From positions 1-64,000 of the forward strand of contig NZ_BMWE01000021.1 of assembly GCF_014651075.1 (NCBI RefSeq): a DNA stretch of 64,000 nucleotides, in the 5' to 3' direction. Source of the stretch: Streptomyces djakartensis. Its GTDB lineage: Bacteria; Actinomycetota; Actinomycetes; Streptomycetales; Streptomycetaceae. Shown here one piece after another: positions 23,185 through 31,955 of the stretch. The position numbers were made by a program, and so were the translations under genes. The notes below the pieces were generated by a model. That model searched no databases. It worked only from the letters and a program-made list of their open reading frames with translations, and was not told the DNA's origin. Positions within the stretch are counted from its first letter, which is position 1. Every line of letters starts with the position of its first letter.

Positions 23185-26057
23185 GTCGTCTCTCCTGGTC
23201 GGTCGGCGGCGGGGTCGAGCAGTTCCGCGAGGTGCAGGGCACGGGTGCCCCGGTCACCGGCGAGGTGGTCGATCTGGGTGGCGCAGCTGAAGCCGTCGGC
23301 CACGACGGTCCGTCCGCCGAGGCCGTCGAGGCGGGGTTTGAGGGCCAGGTCCGCCACGGCCATGGAGGTGTCGTAGTGCTGTTCCTCGAAACCGAAGTTG
23401 CCGGCGAGGCCGCAGCAGCCCTCGGCCTCGTCGACGCCGCTCACGCCGAGGCGGCGCAGCAGGTCGGCGGGGCGGCGGCCCTTGAACGTGGCGTACTCGT
23501 GGCAGTGGGTCTGCAGCACGACGTTCCCGGGCAGCCGGGGTGGCGTCCAGCCCTCGTCGGCGAGGTCGGTGAGGGCTCCGGTGAGGGTGTGGACGCGGTC
23601 CGCTACCCGCTGGGCGGCCGGGGTGCCGAGCAGTTCGGGCACGTCGCGCTTGAGGGCGGCGGCGCAGCTGGGTTCGGCCACGACGATCGGCCGGGTGTCG
23701 CCGGTGTCGAGGGCGGCGACGGTGCGGGCCATGATCCGCCGGGCGACGGACAGCTGGCCGGTGCTGACCCAGGTCAGCCCGCAGCACAGAGCGTCCTGGA
23801 CGGTGCACGGGAGGCCGGCGTCGGCGAGGACGCGGCTGGTGGCGCCGGCGATCCGGGGGCGGAAGGCGCGGGTGAAGCTGTCGACGAACAGCACCGCCTC
23901 GGCCGGCCCGTCCGGCTTCGCCGCGCGCAGGGTCCTGCGCAGGGCGCGGCGGGAGGCGAAGGCGGGGATCCTGCGTCTGGTCGTCACGCCGCCGAGTCGG
24001 GCGAGGAGCTTGCCCAGTGGTCCGCGCAGCACGGCGTTGACCGGTCGGGCGGCGTATCCGGCCAGGGCCGAGGTGAGGGGCAGCCAGCCCAGGGAGTAGT
24101 GGGAGCGGGGCCTGAGCCTGCCCTTGTAGTGCTGGTGGAGGAACTCCGCCTTGTAGGTGGCCATGTCGACACCCACCGGGCAGTCGCTGGAGCACGCCTT
24201 GCACGACAGGCACAGGTCCAGGGCGTCGCGCACCTGCGTGGAGCGCCAGCCCTCCCGCAACGCCTCGCCGCGCATCATCTCCTGCAGCATGCGGGCCCGG
24301 CCTCGGGTGGAGGCGTTCTCCTCTCCCGTCGCCCGGTAGCTCGGGCACATCACACCGCCCGTGTCGCTGCGGCACCGGCCGACACCCACACAGCGGCGCA
24401 CCGCCCCGGCGAAACCGTCCGCGTCGTGGGGGAAGCCGAACGTCGTCTCCACCAACGGCAGTTCACGCAGCGCCAGGTTCCCGTCGAGCGGGGCCGGATC
24501 GACGATGACGCCGGGGTTCAGCAGCCCCTCAGGGTCGAAGACCTTCTTGAACGCGGCGAACGCGGCGATCATGCGATGGCTGTACATGACCTCCAGCAGT
24601 TCGCTGCGGGCCCGTCCGTCACCGTGCTCGCCCGACAGCGTGCCACCGTGCTCCACGACCAGCGCCGCCGCCTCGGACAGGAACCGCCGCATGACCGCCC
24701 GCCCGGCCTCGGTGGCCGGGTCGAAGTCGATGCGCACGTGGACGCAGCCCGCGCCGAAGTGCCCGTACAGCACACCGGTCAGGTCGTGGGAGACCAGCAG
24801 CTTGCGGAAGCCGCGCAGGTAGGAGGCGAGGTTCTCGGGGGCGACGGCCGCGTCCTCCCAGCCCGGCCATGACTCACCACCGTCGACGAGCCGGGCGGCC
24901 AGCCCCGCACCGTCCTCACGCACCCGCCACAGCGAACGCCGCTCGGCCGGGCTGTCGACGACCCGCCCTCCGGTCATACGGCCCCGGGACCTGAGCGCGT
25001 CCAGCAGCTCGGCCGCCCGGGCGTTCACCGCGGCCTGGTCGTCGCCTTCGAGCTCGACATACAGCCAGGCCCGCCCCTCGGGCAGACCGGTCACCGAGTC
25101 CGCGCCCCGGCGGGCCCTCATGGTGGCCACGATCGCCTCGTCCATGCCCTCCACGGCACTGGGCGACCAGCGCAGGATCTCCGGCACGTCCTCGGCCGCC
25201 TCGACCACATCGTCGTAGCCGAGGGTCAGCAGGGTGGATGCCTGTGCGGCCGCCACCAGGCGGACCGTCGCGGCGGTGACGACCGCACAGGTGCCCTCGG
25301 TGCCCACCAGCGCGCGGGCCGTGTCGAAGCCGTTCTCCGGCAGCAGGTGCTGCAGCTGGTAGCCGGAGACCTGGCGCGGGATGCGGCCCAGCTCGGTCCG
25401 GATCGCCGCCAGGTTGCCGTCGATCAGCTTCCGCAGGTCGGATTCGAGCCGGGCGACGCGCCGCACAGCCTCCGCGTCGCCCGGCTCGGCGGCACGCAGC
25501 CCGCAGCGGTCGGCGACGGCCCGCACGCCGTCGGCCGTCACGATCTCCAGCGCCTCGACGTGTCCGCTGGTCCGCCCGTCGCGCACTGACCGGTTGCCGC
25601 ACGCGTCGTTGCCGATCATGCCGCCCAGCGTGCAGCGGCTGTGCGAGGACGGGTCCGGGCCGAAGTCCAGGCCGTGCAGTGCGGTCGCGCCGCGCAGCGC
25701 GTCCAGCACGACACCGGCCTCGACCCGCGCGGTACGCGCCTCGGCGTCGATGTCCAGGATCCGGTTCATGTACCGGGAGAAGTCCAGGACGACGCCGGGC
25801 CCGACGGCGTTGCCGGCCATGCTCGTGCCGCCGCCCCGGGCCGTGACCGGCACACCCGCCTCACGGCAGGCCCGCAGCACCGCGACCACGTCGTCGGCGG
25901 TGCGCGGGAAGGCCACGGCCCGCGGCGGCACACGGTAGTTGGAGGCGTCGTAGGCATAGGGGCCGGTCGCCCCCGGGCCGGTCTCCACCCGCAGACCGGG
26001 CGCGATCTCGGCGATGCGGGCCGTCAGACCCGCCAGGTCGCGGGTGGCGGTGGTCAT
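23181..26057 (-). CDS. Large FAD- and Fe-S-containing 2-hydroxyacid dehydrogenase (YdiJ/GlcD type)
   Basis: A 958-aa fusion. The N-terminal FAD-binding PCMH domain (about residues 45-225) has VPVTARGGGTSMAGNAVGPG and LGGMIGNDACGNRSV. A FAD-oxidase C domain (to about 530) has LYGHFGAGCVHVRIDF and GTLSGEHGDGRARS. A ferredoxin-type region has VMCPSYRATGEENASTRGRA and CLSCKACSSDCPVGVDM. Two CCG-type domains follow (CCGLTWVSTG, CCGLAGNFGFE). This matches YdiJ-type proteins, which oxidise D-2-hydroxyglutarate or D-lactate and feed electrons to quinone. Its place between gabT and gabD (4-bp overlaps both sides) suggests a hydroxyacid linked to GABA, for example D-2-hydroxyglutarate or 4-hydroxybutyrate (inference). 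Confidence 0.8.
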   Translation of the reverse strand: MTTATRDLAGLTARIAEIAPGLRVETGPGATGPYAYDASNYRVPPRAVAFPRTADDVVAVLRACREAGVPVTARGGGTSMAGNAVGPGVVLDFSRYMNRILDIDAEARTARVEAGVVLDALRGATALHGLDFGPDPSSHSRCTLGGMIGNDACGNRSVRDGRTSGHVEALEIVTADGVRAVADRCGLRAAEPGDAEAVRRVARLESDLRKLIDGNLAAIRTELGRIPRQVSGYQLQHLLPENGFDTARALVGTEGTCAVVTAATVRLVAAAQASTLLTLGYDDVVEAAEDVPEILRWSPSAVEGMDEAIVATMRARRGADSVTGLPEGRAWLYVELEGDDQAAVNARAAELLDALRSRGRMTGGRVVDSPAERRSLWRVREDGAGLAARLVDGGESWPGWEDAAVAPENLASYLRGFRKLLVSHDLTGVLYGHFGAGCVHVRIDFDPATEAGRAVMRRFLSEAAALVVEHGGTLSGEHGDGRARSELLEVMYSHRMIAAFAAFKKVFDPEGLLNPGVIVDPAPLDGNLALRELPLVETTFGFPHDADGFAGAVRRCVGVGRCRSDTGGVMCPSYRATGEENASTRGRARMLQEMMRGEALREGWRSTQVRDALDLCLSCKACSSDCPVGVDMATYKAEFLHQHYKGRLRPRSHYSLGWLPLTSALAGYAARPVNAVLRGPLGKLLARLGGVTTRRRIPAFASRRALRRTLRAAKPDGPAEAVLFVDSFTRAFRPRIAGATSRVLADAGLPCTVQDALCCGLTWVSTGQLSVARRIMARTVAALDTGDTRPIVVAEPSCAAALKRDVPELLGTPAAQRVADRVHTLTGALTDLADEGWTPPRLPGNVVLQTHCHEYATFKGRRPADLLRRLGVSGVDEAEGCCGLAGNFGFEEQHYDTSMAVADLALKPRLDGLGGRTVVADGFSCATQIDHLAGDRGTRALHLAELLDPAADRPGETT

Positions 26058-27322
26058 CGGTCCGCCGCTCCCGAGGTGCCGGCCTCGACGGCGTTCGCCC
26101 AGGCCTGGAGGCCCTCGTCCACGCCCGCCTCGTCGATGACGAGCGCCGGGATCATGCGCACGACCTGGTTCCAGGCGCCGCACAGCAGCAGGAGCAGGCC
26201 CTCGTCGATGGCGGCGCGCTGCACCCGGGCGGCGGTCTCGGGGTCGGGGCCGCCGTCCTCGTCGACGAACTCGGTGGCGAGCATCAGGCCGAGGCCGCGG
26301 ACGTCACCGATGCCCGGGGTACGGTCGGCCACCGCCTCCAGGCCGGTACGCAGCCGCTTGCCCATCGCCTCGGCGTTCTCGACGAGCTCCTCGTCGCGGA
26401 CGACGTCCAGGGTCGCGCAGGCGGCGGCGCAGGCGACGGCGTTGGCGCCGTACGTGCCGCCCTGCGAGCCGGGCCAGGCCTTGCTCATCAGCTCCTCGGA
26501 GGCGGCGATGCCGGACAGCGGGAAGCCGCTGGCGAGGCCCTTGGCGGTGACGAGGATGTCCGGGGTGACGCCGAAGTGGTCGTGGCCCCAGAAGCGTCCG
26601 GTGCGCCCGACGCCCGTCTGCACCTCGTCGAAGATGAGCAGGAAGCCGTGCCGGTCCGCGCGCTCCCGCAGCCCCTCGACGAACGCGCGGTTGGCGGGGA
26701 CGTACCCGCCCTCGCCGAGCACCGGTTCGACGATGATCGCGGCCGTGTCGGCCGGCGAGGAGATCGTCTGCAGGGTGTAGTCGAGCTCCTTCAGGGCGAA
26801 GCGGGTGGCGGTCTCCTCGTCCCAGCCGTAGCGGAAGGGCGTCGGGAACGGGGTGACGACCACGCCGCTCATCAGCGGGGAGAAGCCGGACCGGAAGCGG
26901 ATGCCGGAGGTGGTCATGGAGGCGGCGGCGACGGTGCGGCCGTGGAAGCCGCCGTGGCAGACCAGGACGTTGGGGCGGCCGGTGGCCTGGCGGGCCAGCC
27001 GCAGCGCCGCCTCGACGGCCTCGCTTCCGGAGTTGGTGAAGAACAGGCTGTCCAGGCCGGCCGGCAGGACCTCGCCCAGCTTGTCGACGAGGCGCCGCAG
27101 CGGCTGGTGCATGACGGTCGTGTACTGGCCGTGCACCAGCGTGCCCACCTGCTCCTGCGCCGCCGCCACGACCCTGGGATGGCAGTGCCCGGTGCTGGTG
27201 ACGCCGATGCCGGCGGTGAAGTCGAGGTAACGGCGGCCGTCCTCACCGTAGAGGTGGATGCCTTCGCCTCGGGCCGCGACCACGGGCGTGGCCTGGCGAA
27301 GGTGCGGCGACAGTGCGGTCAT
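26054..27322 (-). CDS. gabT: 4-aminobutyrate aminotransferase
   Basis: A 422-aa class-III PLP aminotransferase: GIGVTSTGHCHPRVVAA, FFTNSGSEAVEAALRLARQA, FHGRTVAA, IIVEPVLGEGGY, FDEVQTGVGRTG and the PLP-lysine region LVTAKGLASGFPLSG. It would transfer the amino group of GABA to 2-oxoglutarate giving succinate semialdehyde. It is first in the minus-strand operon with the FAD dehydrogenase and gabD and is divergent from a PucR-type regulator. Related class-III enzymes accept beta-alanine or ornithine, so the substrate rests partly on gabD. Confidence 0.85.
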   Translation of the reverse strand: MTALSPHLRQATPVVAARGEGIHLYGEDGRRYLDFTAGIGVTSTGHCHPRVVAAAQEQVGTLVHGQYTTVMHQPLRRLVDKLGEVLPAGLDSLFFTNSGSEAVEAALRLARQATGRPNVLVCHGGFHGRTVAAASMTTSGIRFRSGFSPLMSGVVVTPFPTPFRYGWDEETATRFALKELDYTLQTISSPADTAAIIVEPVLGEGGYVPANRAFVEGLRERADRHGFLLIFDEVQTGVGRTGRFWGHDHFGVTPDILVTAKGLASGFPLSGIAASEELMSKAWPGSQGGTYGANAVACAAACATLDVVRDEELVENAEAMGKRLRTGLEAVADRTPGIGDVRGLGLMLATEFVDEDGGPDPETAARVQRAAIDEGLLLLLCGAWNQVVRMIPALVIDEAGVDEGLQAWANAVEAGTSGAADR

Positions 27323-27547
27323 GTTCGTCTCCCGGCCGTGCGTCGAGGTCTGGGTGCTCGTCGGTCCGGTATCCGAGCATCCGAGCCACCCAGAGAGGCG
27401 ACAACGCGTGATGTGTCCAGCGGGAGCGCGATGTTCGGACGTTGTGTCAGCCGGCGAACCCCCCGGGTACCGCCCGCCCCTCCCGTGGACAGCTCTTGCG
27501 CAGGTCAGCGCGGCTTGTCAGAGTGACCGGGCGAGCAGGGAGACATC
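27323..27547. promoter_or_regulatory. Divergent control region between gabT and the PucR regulator
   Basis: The 225-bp gap separates the GABA operon from its likely activator. ACAACG (27401-27406) and CGTTGT (27440-27445) form a 6-bp inverted repeat 33 bp apart and may mark a regulator site. No convincing -35/-10 pair was found by eye. Confidence 0.35.
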
Positions 27548-29185
27548 GTGAACGAACAGCCCCCGGCGACCGGCCGGGACTCCGCCCCGGCCGGTCGCGC
27601 GCCCACCGTCGCCGACGTCCTCGCCCTGCCCGTCCTGGCCGCCGGGCAGCCCCAGGTGATCACCGGGCTGTCCCAGCTGGACCGGCCGGTGCGCTGGGTG
27701 CACATCACCGAGCTGACGGACCCCGCGTCCTTCCTCAAGGGCGGCGAGCTCGTCCTGACCACGGGCATGCCGCTGCCGGACGACGCCGCGGGCGTCCGCC
27801 GGTACGTCGACGAGCTCACCGACGTGGGAGCGGCCGCCCTGGTCATCGAGCTGGTACGGCGCTACCACCGCCCGCCCGACGCCCTCGTCCAGGCCTGCCG
27901 CGCGCGGCGTCTTCCCCTGGTCACCCTCGCCCGGGACGTCAACTTCCTGGAGGTCACCCAGGTCGTGCACGCCCTCATCCTCGGCAATCAGGCCGACGCG
28001 ATGCGCCGGACCCAGCGGATCCACGAGGCGTTCACCGCCCTGACGCTGCGCGGCGCGGGACCGCAGGACGTGGTGCGCGCGGCGGCGGAGATGAGCGGCC
28101 GCACGGTCGTCCTGGAGAACCTGGTGCACCAGGCGCTGATCTGCGAGCCGTCCGGGAGCACGGTCGAGGACGCCCTCGCCGGGTGGGAGCGGCGCTCCCG
28201 GGCCGCCGAGCCCGGCGACCACACGGAGGTGGGCGGCCCGGAGGGCTGGCTCACCTCGCCCGTCTCCTACCAGGGCGAACGCTGGGGCCGCCTGGTCATG
28301 CTCGGACTCTCCGCGCAAGGGCCGGACTTCGGGCCGGAACACGTGACCGTGCTGGAACGCACGGCGATGGCCCTGACCGTCGCCCGTCTCATCCATGCCA
28401 CGCCCTGGGAGCACACGGCCCACCGCACCGCGCTGCGGGAGCTGGCGGAGCAGCTCCACCACTCCCCCGAGGACACCCGCGCCCGCTGTGCCGCGCTCGG
28501 TCTGCCCACCGAGGACAGCCGGTTCGTGGCGATCCTCGTCGACCTCGGGCCGCAGGCGGCCGGCGGTGAGCTGGAGGCCCGGCTGCACCGGGATCTGAGG
28601 TCGGCGGGTGTCGCGGCACTCGTCGGCGAGCTCTCCCCCGGCCGCCTCGGCGTCCTGCCCGCCCTGCGGCCCGCCCAGCCCTGGCGCCCGGTGGCCGAAC
28701 GCCTGAGCCGCACCGCCCTGAGCCTGGCCCCGGGGGCGATCGTGAGTGCCGGCTCGGAGGTGGCCGACCTCGCCGACACCGCGCGCTCCTTCCGGGAGGC
28801 GGCCCGGGTCCTGGAGGCCACCCCGCCCGGCCAGCCCCTCCCCGCCGGCCGCTCCTTCCACGAACTGCCGGACGTCGGCCTGCGCCGCCTGCTGTACGCC
28901 CTGCGCGAGGACACGCGGATCCAGGACTACACGGAGCGCCGGCTCGGCCGGCTCATCGAGCATGACACCAGGCACGGCACCGACCTGCTGACGACCCTCG
29001 GCCACTATCTCGACGCGGCGGGCAACAAGACCGCCGCGTCCCGCCGCGGCGGCCTGTCCAGGGAGACGATGTACCAGCGCCTGCGCACCATCGAACGCGT
29101 CCTCGGCATCGACCTCGAGTCCGGCGAACGGCGCACCGAACTCCATGTGGCACTTACGGCGTTGCGCGTCCTGCGGACCGACTGA
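27548..29185 (+). CDS. PucR-family transcriptional regulator, likely activator of the GABA operon
   Basis: A 545-aa protein with the N-terminal PucR domain (about residues 22-145: PTVADVLALPVLAAGQPQVI, WVHITELTDPASFLKGGELV, LTTGMPLP) and a C-terminal helix-turn-helix (about 485-540: LGHYLDAAGNKTAASRRGGL, SRETMYQRLRTIERVLG). Actinobacterial PucR/GabR proteins with this layout activate GABA catabolism genes lying divergently, as here. It uses GTG at 27548. The GGL inside the HTH, where most family members have H(R)NTL-like residues, is a mild oddity. Confidence 0.82.
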   Translation: MNEQPPATGRDSAPAGRAPTVADVLALPVLAAGQPQVITGLSQLDRPVRWVHITELTDPASFLKGGELVLTTGMPLPDDAAGVRRYVDELTDVGAAALVIELVRRYHRPPDALVQACRARRLPLVTLARDVNFLEVTQVVHALILGNQADAMRRTQRIHEAFTALTLRGAGPQDVVRAAAEMSGRTVVLENLVHQALICEPSGSTVEDALAGWERRSRAAEPGDHTEVGGPEGWLTSPVSYQGERWGRLVMLGLSAQGPDFGPEHVTVLERTAMALTVARLIHATPWEHTAHRTALRELAEQLHHSPEDTRARCAALGLPTEDSRFVAILVDLGPQAAGGELEARLHRDLRSAGVAALVGELSPGRLGVLPALRPAQPWRPVAERLSRTALSLAPGAIVSAGSEVADLADTARSFREAARVLEATPPGQPLPAGRSFHELPDVGLRRLLYALREDTRIQDYTERRLGRLIEHDTRHGTDLLTTLGHYLDAAGNKTAASRRGGLSRETMYQRLRTIERVLGIDLESGERRTELHVALTALRVLRTD

Positions 29186-29199
29186 ACCCCGGCTCCGGC

Positions 29200-30315
29200 T
29201 CAGGTGTCGAAGTCCACCGTCAGCGCCTCAGACACCGGGAACGACTGGCAGGTGAGGACGTAGCCGGCGTCGACCTCGGCCGGTTCCAGGGCGAAGTTGC
29301 GGCGCATGTCGGCCTTGCCGTCGGTGATCCGGGCACGGCAGGTGCCGCAGACGCCGCCCTTGCAGGCGAAGGGGAGGTCGGGGCGGGTCTGCTGGGCGCC
29401 TTCGAGGATGGTGCGCTCCCGGGGCAGGGCGGAGGTGGTGGAGCGGCCGTCGAGGGTGACGGTGACCTGGCTGACGGGCCCCGAGGGGCCTCTCTCGGTG
29501 TGCCGCACCTCGCGTACGGGCTCGTCGTCGGCGTAGAACAGCTCCTGGTGGACGCGGTCGGCGGGGACGCCGAGACCGGTCAGGACCTGCCTCGCGGCGC
29601 GGACCATGCCGTGCGGGCCGCACAGCCACCAGTGGTCGGCGGACGGTACGTCGACCAGCGCGTCGACGAGCGCGGCCAGCCGGTCGGCGTCGAGACGTCC
29701 GGAGAGCACCTCGGCCTCGCGAGGCTCCCGGGAGAGGACGTGGGCGAGCTGGAAGCGCGTCGGGTAGAGGTCCTTGAGGTCGGCCAGCTCGTCGGCGAAC
29801 ATCACGGTGCCGGTGCGGCGGTTGCCGTAGAGGAGGGTGACCGTCGAGCGGGAGTCGGCGGCCAGGACGGACTCGGCGATGGAGACCATGGGGGTGATGC
29901 CCGAGCCGGCGGCGATGAGGACGTGGTGGCCGGGCGTGGTGAGGTCGGGTGTGAAGGCCCCGGTGGGTGCCATCACCTCGACGGTGTCGCCGGGGCGCAG
30001 GTCACGCACCAGCCAGGAGGAGAACAGGCCGCCGGGTACGACCCGGACGCCGATGCGGGGCGGTGTGCCGGCGGGCGAGCAGATCGAGTACGAGCGGCGC
30101 TCGTCGCGGCCGTCGATCTCACGCCGCAGGGTGAGCGACTGGCCGGGCGCGAAGGCGAACTCCTCGGCCAGTTCGTCCGGGATGTCGAAGCTGACGGCCG
30201 CCGCGTCCTCGCACAGCGGCAGCACGGCGGCGACCCGCAGGGGGCGGAAGACCGGGCGTCGGCGGGCACGGGCGCCTGCCGCCGGGGCGGGGGCCGGCTC
30301 CATCAGGTCCTCCAT
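29200..30315 (-). CDS. paaE: Ring 1,2-phenylacetyl-CoA epoxidase reductase subunit
   Basis: A 371-aa electron-transfer subunit that passes electrons from NADPH to the PaaAC oxygenase. The FAD-binding domain (about residues 20-135) has RSYSICSPAG. The nucleotide domain has LIAAGSGITPMVSI and WWLCGPHGMV. The C-terminal [2Fe-2S] domain has CKGGVCGTCRARITDG with a final Cys in VLTCQSFP. ATG 30315 shares one base with the paaD stop; a second ATG at 30303 is possible. It is the last gene of the paaABCDE operon. Confidence 0.93.
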   Translation of the reverse strand: MEDLMEPAPAPAAGARARRRPVFRPLRVAAVLPLCEDAAAVSFDIPDELAEEFAFAPGQSLTLRREIDGRDERRSYSICSPAGTPPRIGVRVVPGGLFSSWLVRDLRPGDTVEVMAPTGAFTPDLTTPGHHVLIAAGSGITPMVSIAESVLAADSRSTVTLLYGNRRTGTVMFADELADLKDLYPTRFQLAHVLSREPREAEVLSGRLDADRLAALVDALVDVPSADHWWLCGPHGMVRAARQVLTGLGVPADRVHQELFYADDEPVREVRHTERGPSGPVSQVTVTLDGRSTTSALPRERTILEGAQQTRPDLPFACKGGVCGTCRARITDGKADMRRNFALEPAEVDAGYVLTCQSFPVSEALTVDFDT

Positions 30316-30830
30316 CAGATCTCCTTGAGGTGCTCGAACGGCTCGCGGCAGGCGCGGCAGCGCCACAGGGCCTTGCAGGACGTGGCGCCGAAGCGGGAGG
30401 TCTCCTCGGTGTCGGCGGAGCCGCAGCGGGGGCAGGGCACCGAACGGCGGGCCGGCGACAGCACCAGCGGGACCGGTCCGGTGGCGCCCGCCCGCCTGGC
30501 CCCGGGCGGGGCGATGCCGTGTTCGGCGAGCTTGCGGCGGCCGTCCGCGGTGATCCAGTCGCTGGTCCACGGCGGGTCCAGGACGGTGCGGATCTCCACT
30601 CGCGCGTATCCCGCGGCGCGCAGCCGGGCAGCCACACCCGCCCGCATCTCCGCCATCGCCGGGCAGCCCGAGTAGGTCGGGGTGAGACTCGCGACGACCG
30701 TCCCGTCCGGGGCCAGACAGACCTCGCGCAGCACGCCGAGGTCGGCCAGGGTGAGCATGGGCAGCTCCGGGTCGGGCACCTGCTCGGCGATGCGCCGGGC
30801 CCGTCGGGCGTCGAGCAGCGTGGTCACCAT
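30315..30830 (-). CDS. paaD: Phenylacetate degradation protein PaaD (Fe-S assembly type)
   Basis: A 171-aa member of the DUF59/MIP18 family needed for the phenylacetyl-CoA epoxidase. The N-terminal domain shows VPDPELPMLTLADLG and SLTPTYSGCPAM. The C-terminus has a zinc- or Fe-S-type cluster VPCPRCGSADT...SCKALWRCRACREPF. It overlaps paaC by 7 bp and paaE by 1 bp. Confidence 0.9.
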   Translation of the reverse strand: MVTTLLDARRARRIAEQVPDPELPMLTLADLGVLREVCLAPDGTVVASLTPTYSGCPAMAEMRAGVAARLRAAGYARVEIRTVLDPPWTSDWITADGRRKLAEHGIAPPGARRAGATGPVPLVLSPARRSVPCPRCGSADTEETSRFGATSCKALWRCRACREPFEHLKEI

Positions 30831-31651
30831 GCCGCCTCCGGATGAGCGCGGGCCACGCCCTGCAACTCGGCCAGCAGCGGGGTGAGATGCTCGGTGTGCT
30901 CGCCGGCGCGGCCCGAGCCGGGCAGGGGACGGTAGACGGGCATGGGCAGGCCTGCCGCCTCGGTGACCTGGCGCAGCACGGCGACGACCTCGTCGCGGAC
31001 GTCGTACGCGGTGAACAGCTCGCCCAGGTAGGGGGCGACCTGCTCCTGCGCCTTGCGCATCCGGCGGTGCGACTCCTCGGTGCCGTCCCCCAGCCGCACC
31101 GCCCACTCGGCCGCGTACTGCCGGTGGTAGGCCAGTTCCTTCACGCCCTTGGCGGCGATCGCGGCGAGCACCGGGTCGCGGTGGGCGGTGAGCCGCTCGA
31201 AGTGCGCGAGGCGCCAGCTGGAGAACACCAGCAGCCGCACGACGGTGAACGCGAAGTCCCCGTTGGGGAGTTCGGCCAGGCGCACGTTGCGGAAGTCGCC
31301 GGCGTCACGGAAATACGCGTAGGCGTCCTCGCCGCGCCCGGTGCCGTCGGCCTGGCCCGCCCGGGAGTAGAGCATGCGGGCCTGGCCGAGCAGATCGAGC
31401 CCGATGTTGGCCAGGGCGACCTCCTCCTCGAGCTCGGGGGCCCGGGTGGTCCACTCGGCCAGCCGCTGCGCCGCGACCAGGGCGTCGTCGGCCAGGGTGA
31501 CGCACAGGGCGGCCAGTCCACCGGCGTCCACGCCGTCGGGCACGGTGGTGTCCACGCCGTGCAGGGGGTCCTCGAAGCCGGTGCCGTAGGCCCAGCGGGT
31601 GTCGTCCTCGTGGCCCTCGGCGAGGGTCAGGTAGACGTGGTCGTCGCTCAT
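30824..31651 (-). CDS. paaC: Phenylacetyl-CoA epoxidase structural subunit
   Basis: A 275-aa ferritin-like helical protein that partners PaaA in the ring-epoxidising complex but does not itself carry the di-iron site. Characteristic parts are LEEEVALANIGLDLLGQARM, FRNVRLAELPNGDFAFTVVR and KGVKELAYHRQYAAEWAVRL. It lies between paaB (10-bp gap) and paaD (overlap). Confidence 0.92.
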   Translation of the reverse strand: MSDDHVYLTLAEGHEDDTRWAYGTGFEDPLHGVDTTVPDGVDAGGLAALCVTLADDALVAAQRLAEWTTRAPELEEEVALANIGLDLLGQARMLYSRAGQADGTGRGEDAYAYFRDAGDFRNVRLAELPNGDFAFTVVRLLVFSSWRLAHFERLTAHRDPVLAAIAAKGVKELAYHRQYAAEWAVRLGDGTEESHRRMRKAQEQVAPYLGELFTAYDVRDEVVAVLRQVTEAAGLPMPVYRPLPGSGRAGEHTEHLTPLLAELQGVARAHPEAAW

Positions 31652-31661
31652 GCCCTCTCCT

Positions 31662-31955
31662 TCAGATGTGCGGGACGTCGTCGGGGATGTCGTAGAAGGT
31701 CGGGTGCCGGTAAACCTTGTCGGCGCTGGGAGCGAAGAAGGGGTCCTTCTCGTCGCGCGTGGAGGCGGCGATGTGCTTGGAGCGCACCACCCAGATGCTC
31801 ACGCCCTCGTTGCGCCGGGTGTACAGGTCGCGGGCGTGGGTGAGCGCCATGCGGTCGTCGGCGGCGTGCAGCGAACCCACGTGGACGTGGTTGAGCCCGC
31901 GCTTGCCGCGCACGAACACCTCGTACAGCGGCCATTTCTGCTTCTCGGCGGTCAT
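31662..31955 (-). CDS. paaB: Phenylacetyl-CoA epoxidase small subunit
   Basis: A 97-aa protein with the PaaB sequence: WPLYEVFVRGKRGLNHVHVG, DLYTRRNEGVSIWVVRS and DKVYRHPTFYDIPDDVPHI. PaaB bridges PaaAC heterodimers. The length is normal and the ATG overlaps paaA by 4 bp. Confidence 0.93.
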   Translation of the reverse strand: MTAEKQKWPLYEVFVRGKRGLNHVHVGSLHAADDRMALTHARDLYTRRNEGVSIWVVRSKHIAASTRDEKDPFFAPSADKVYRHPTFYDIPDDVPHI

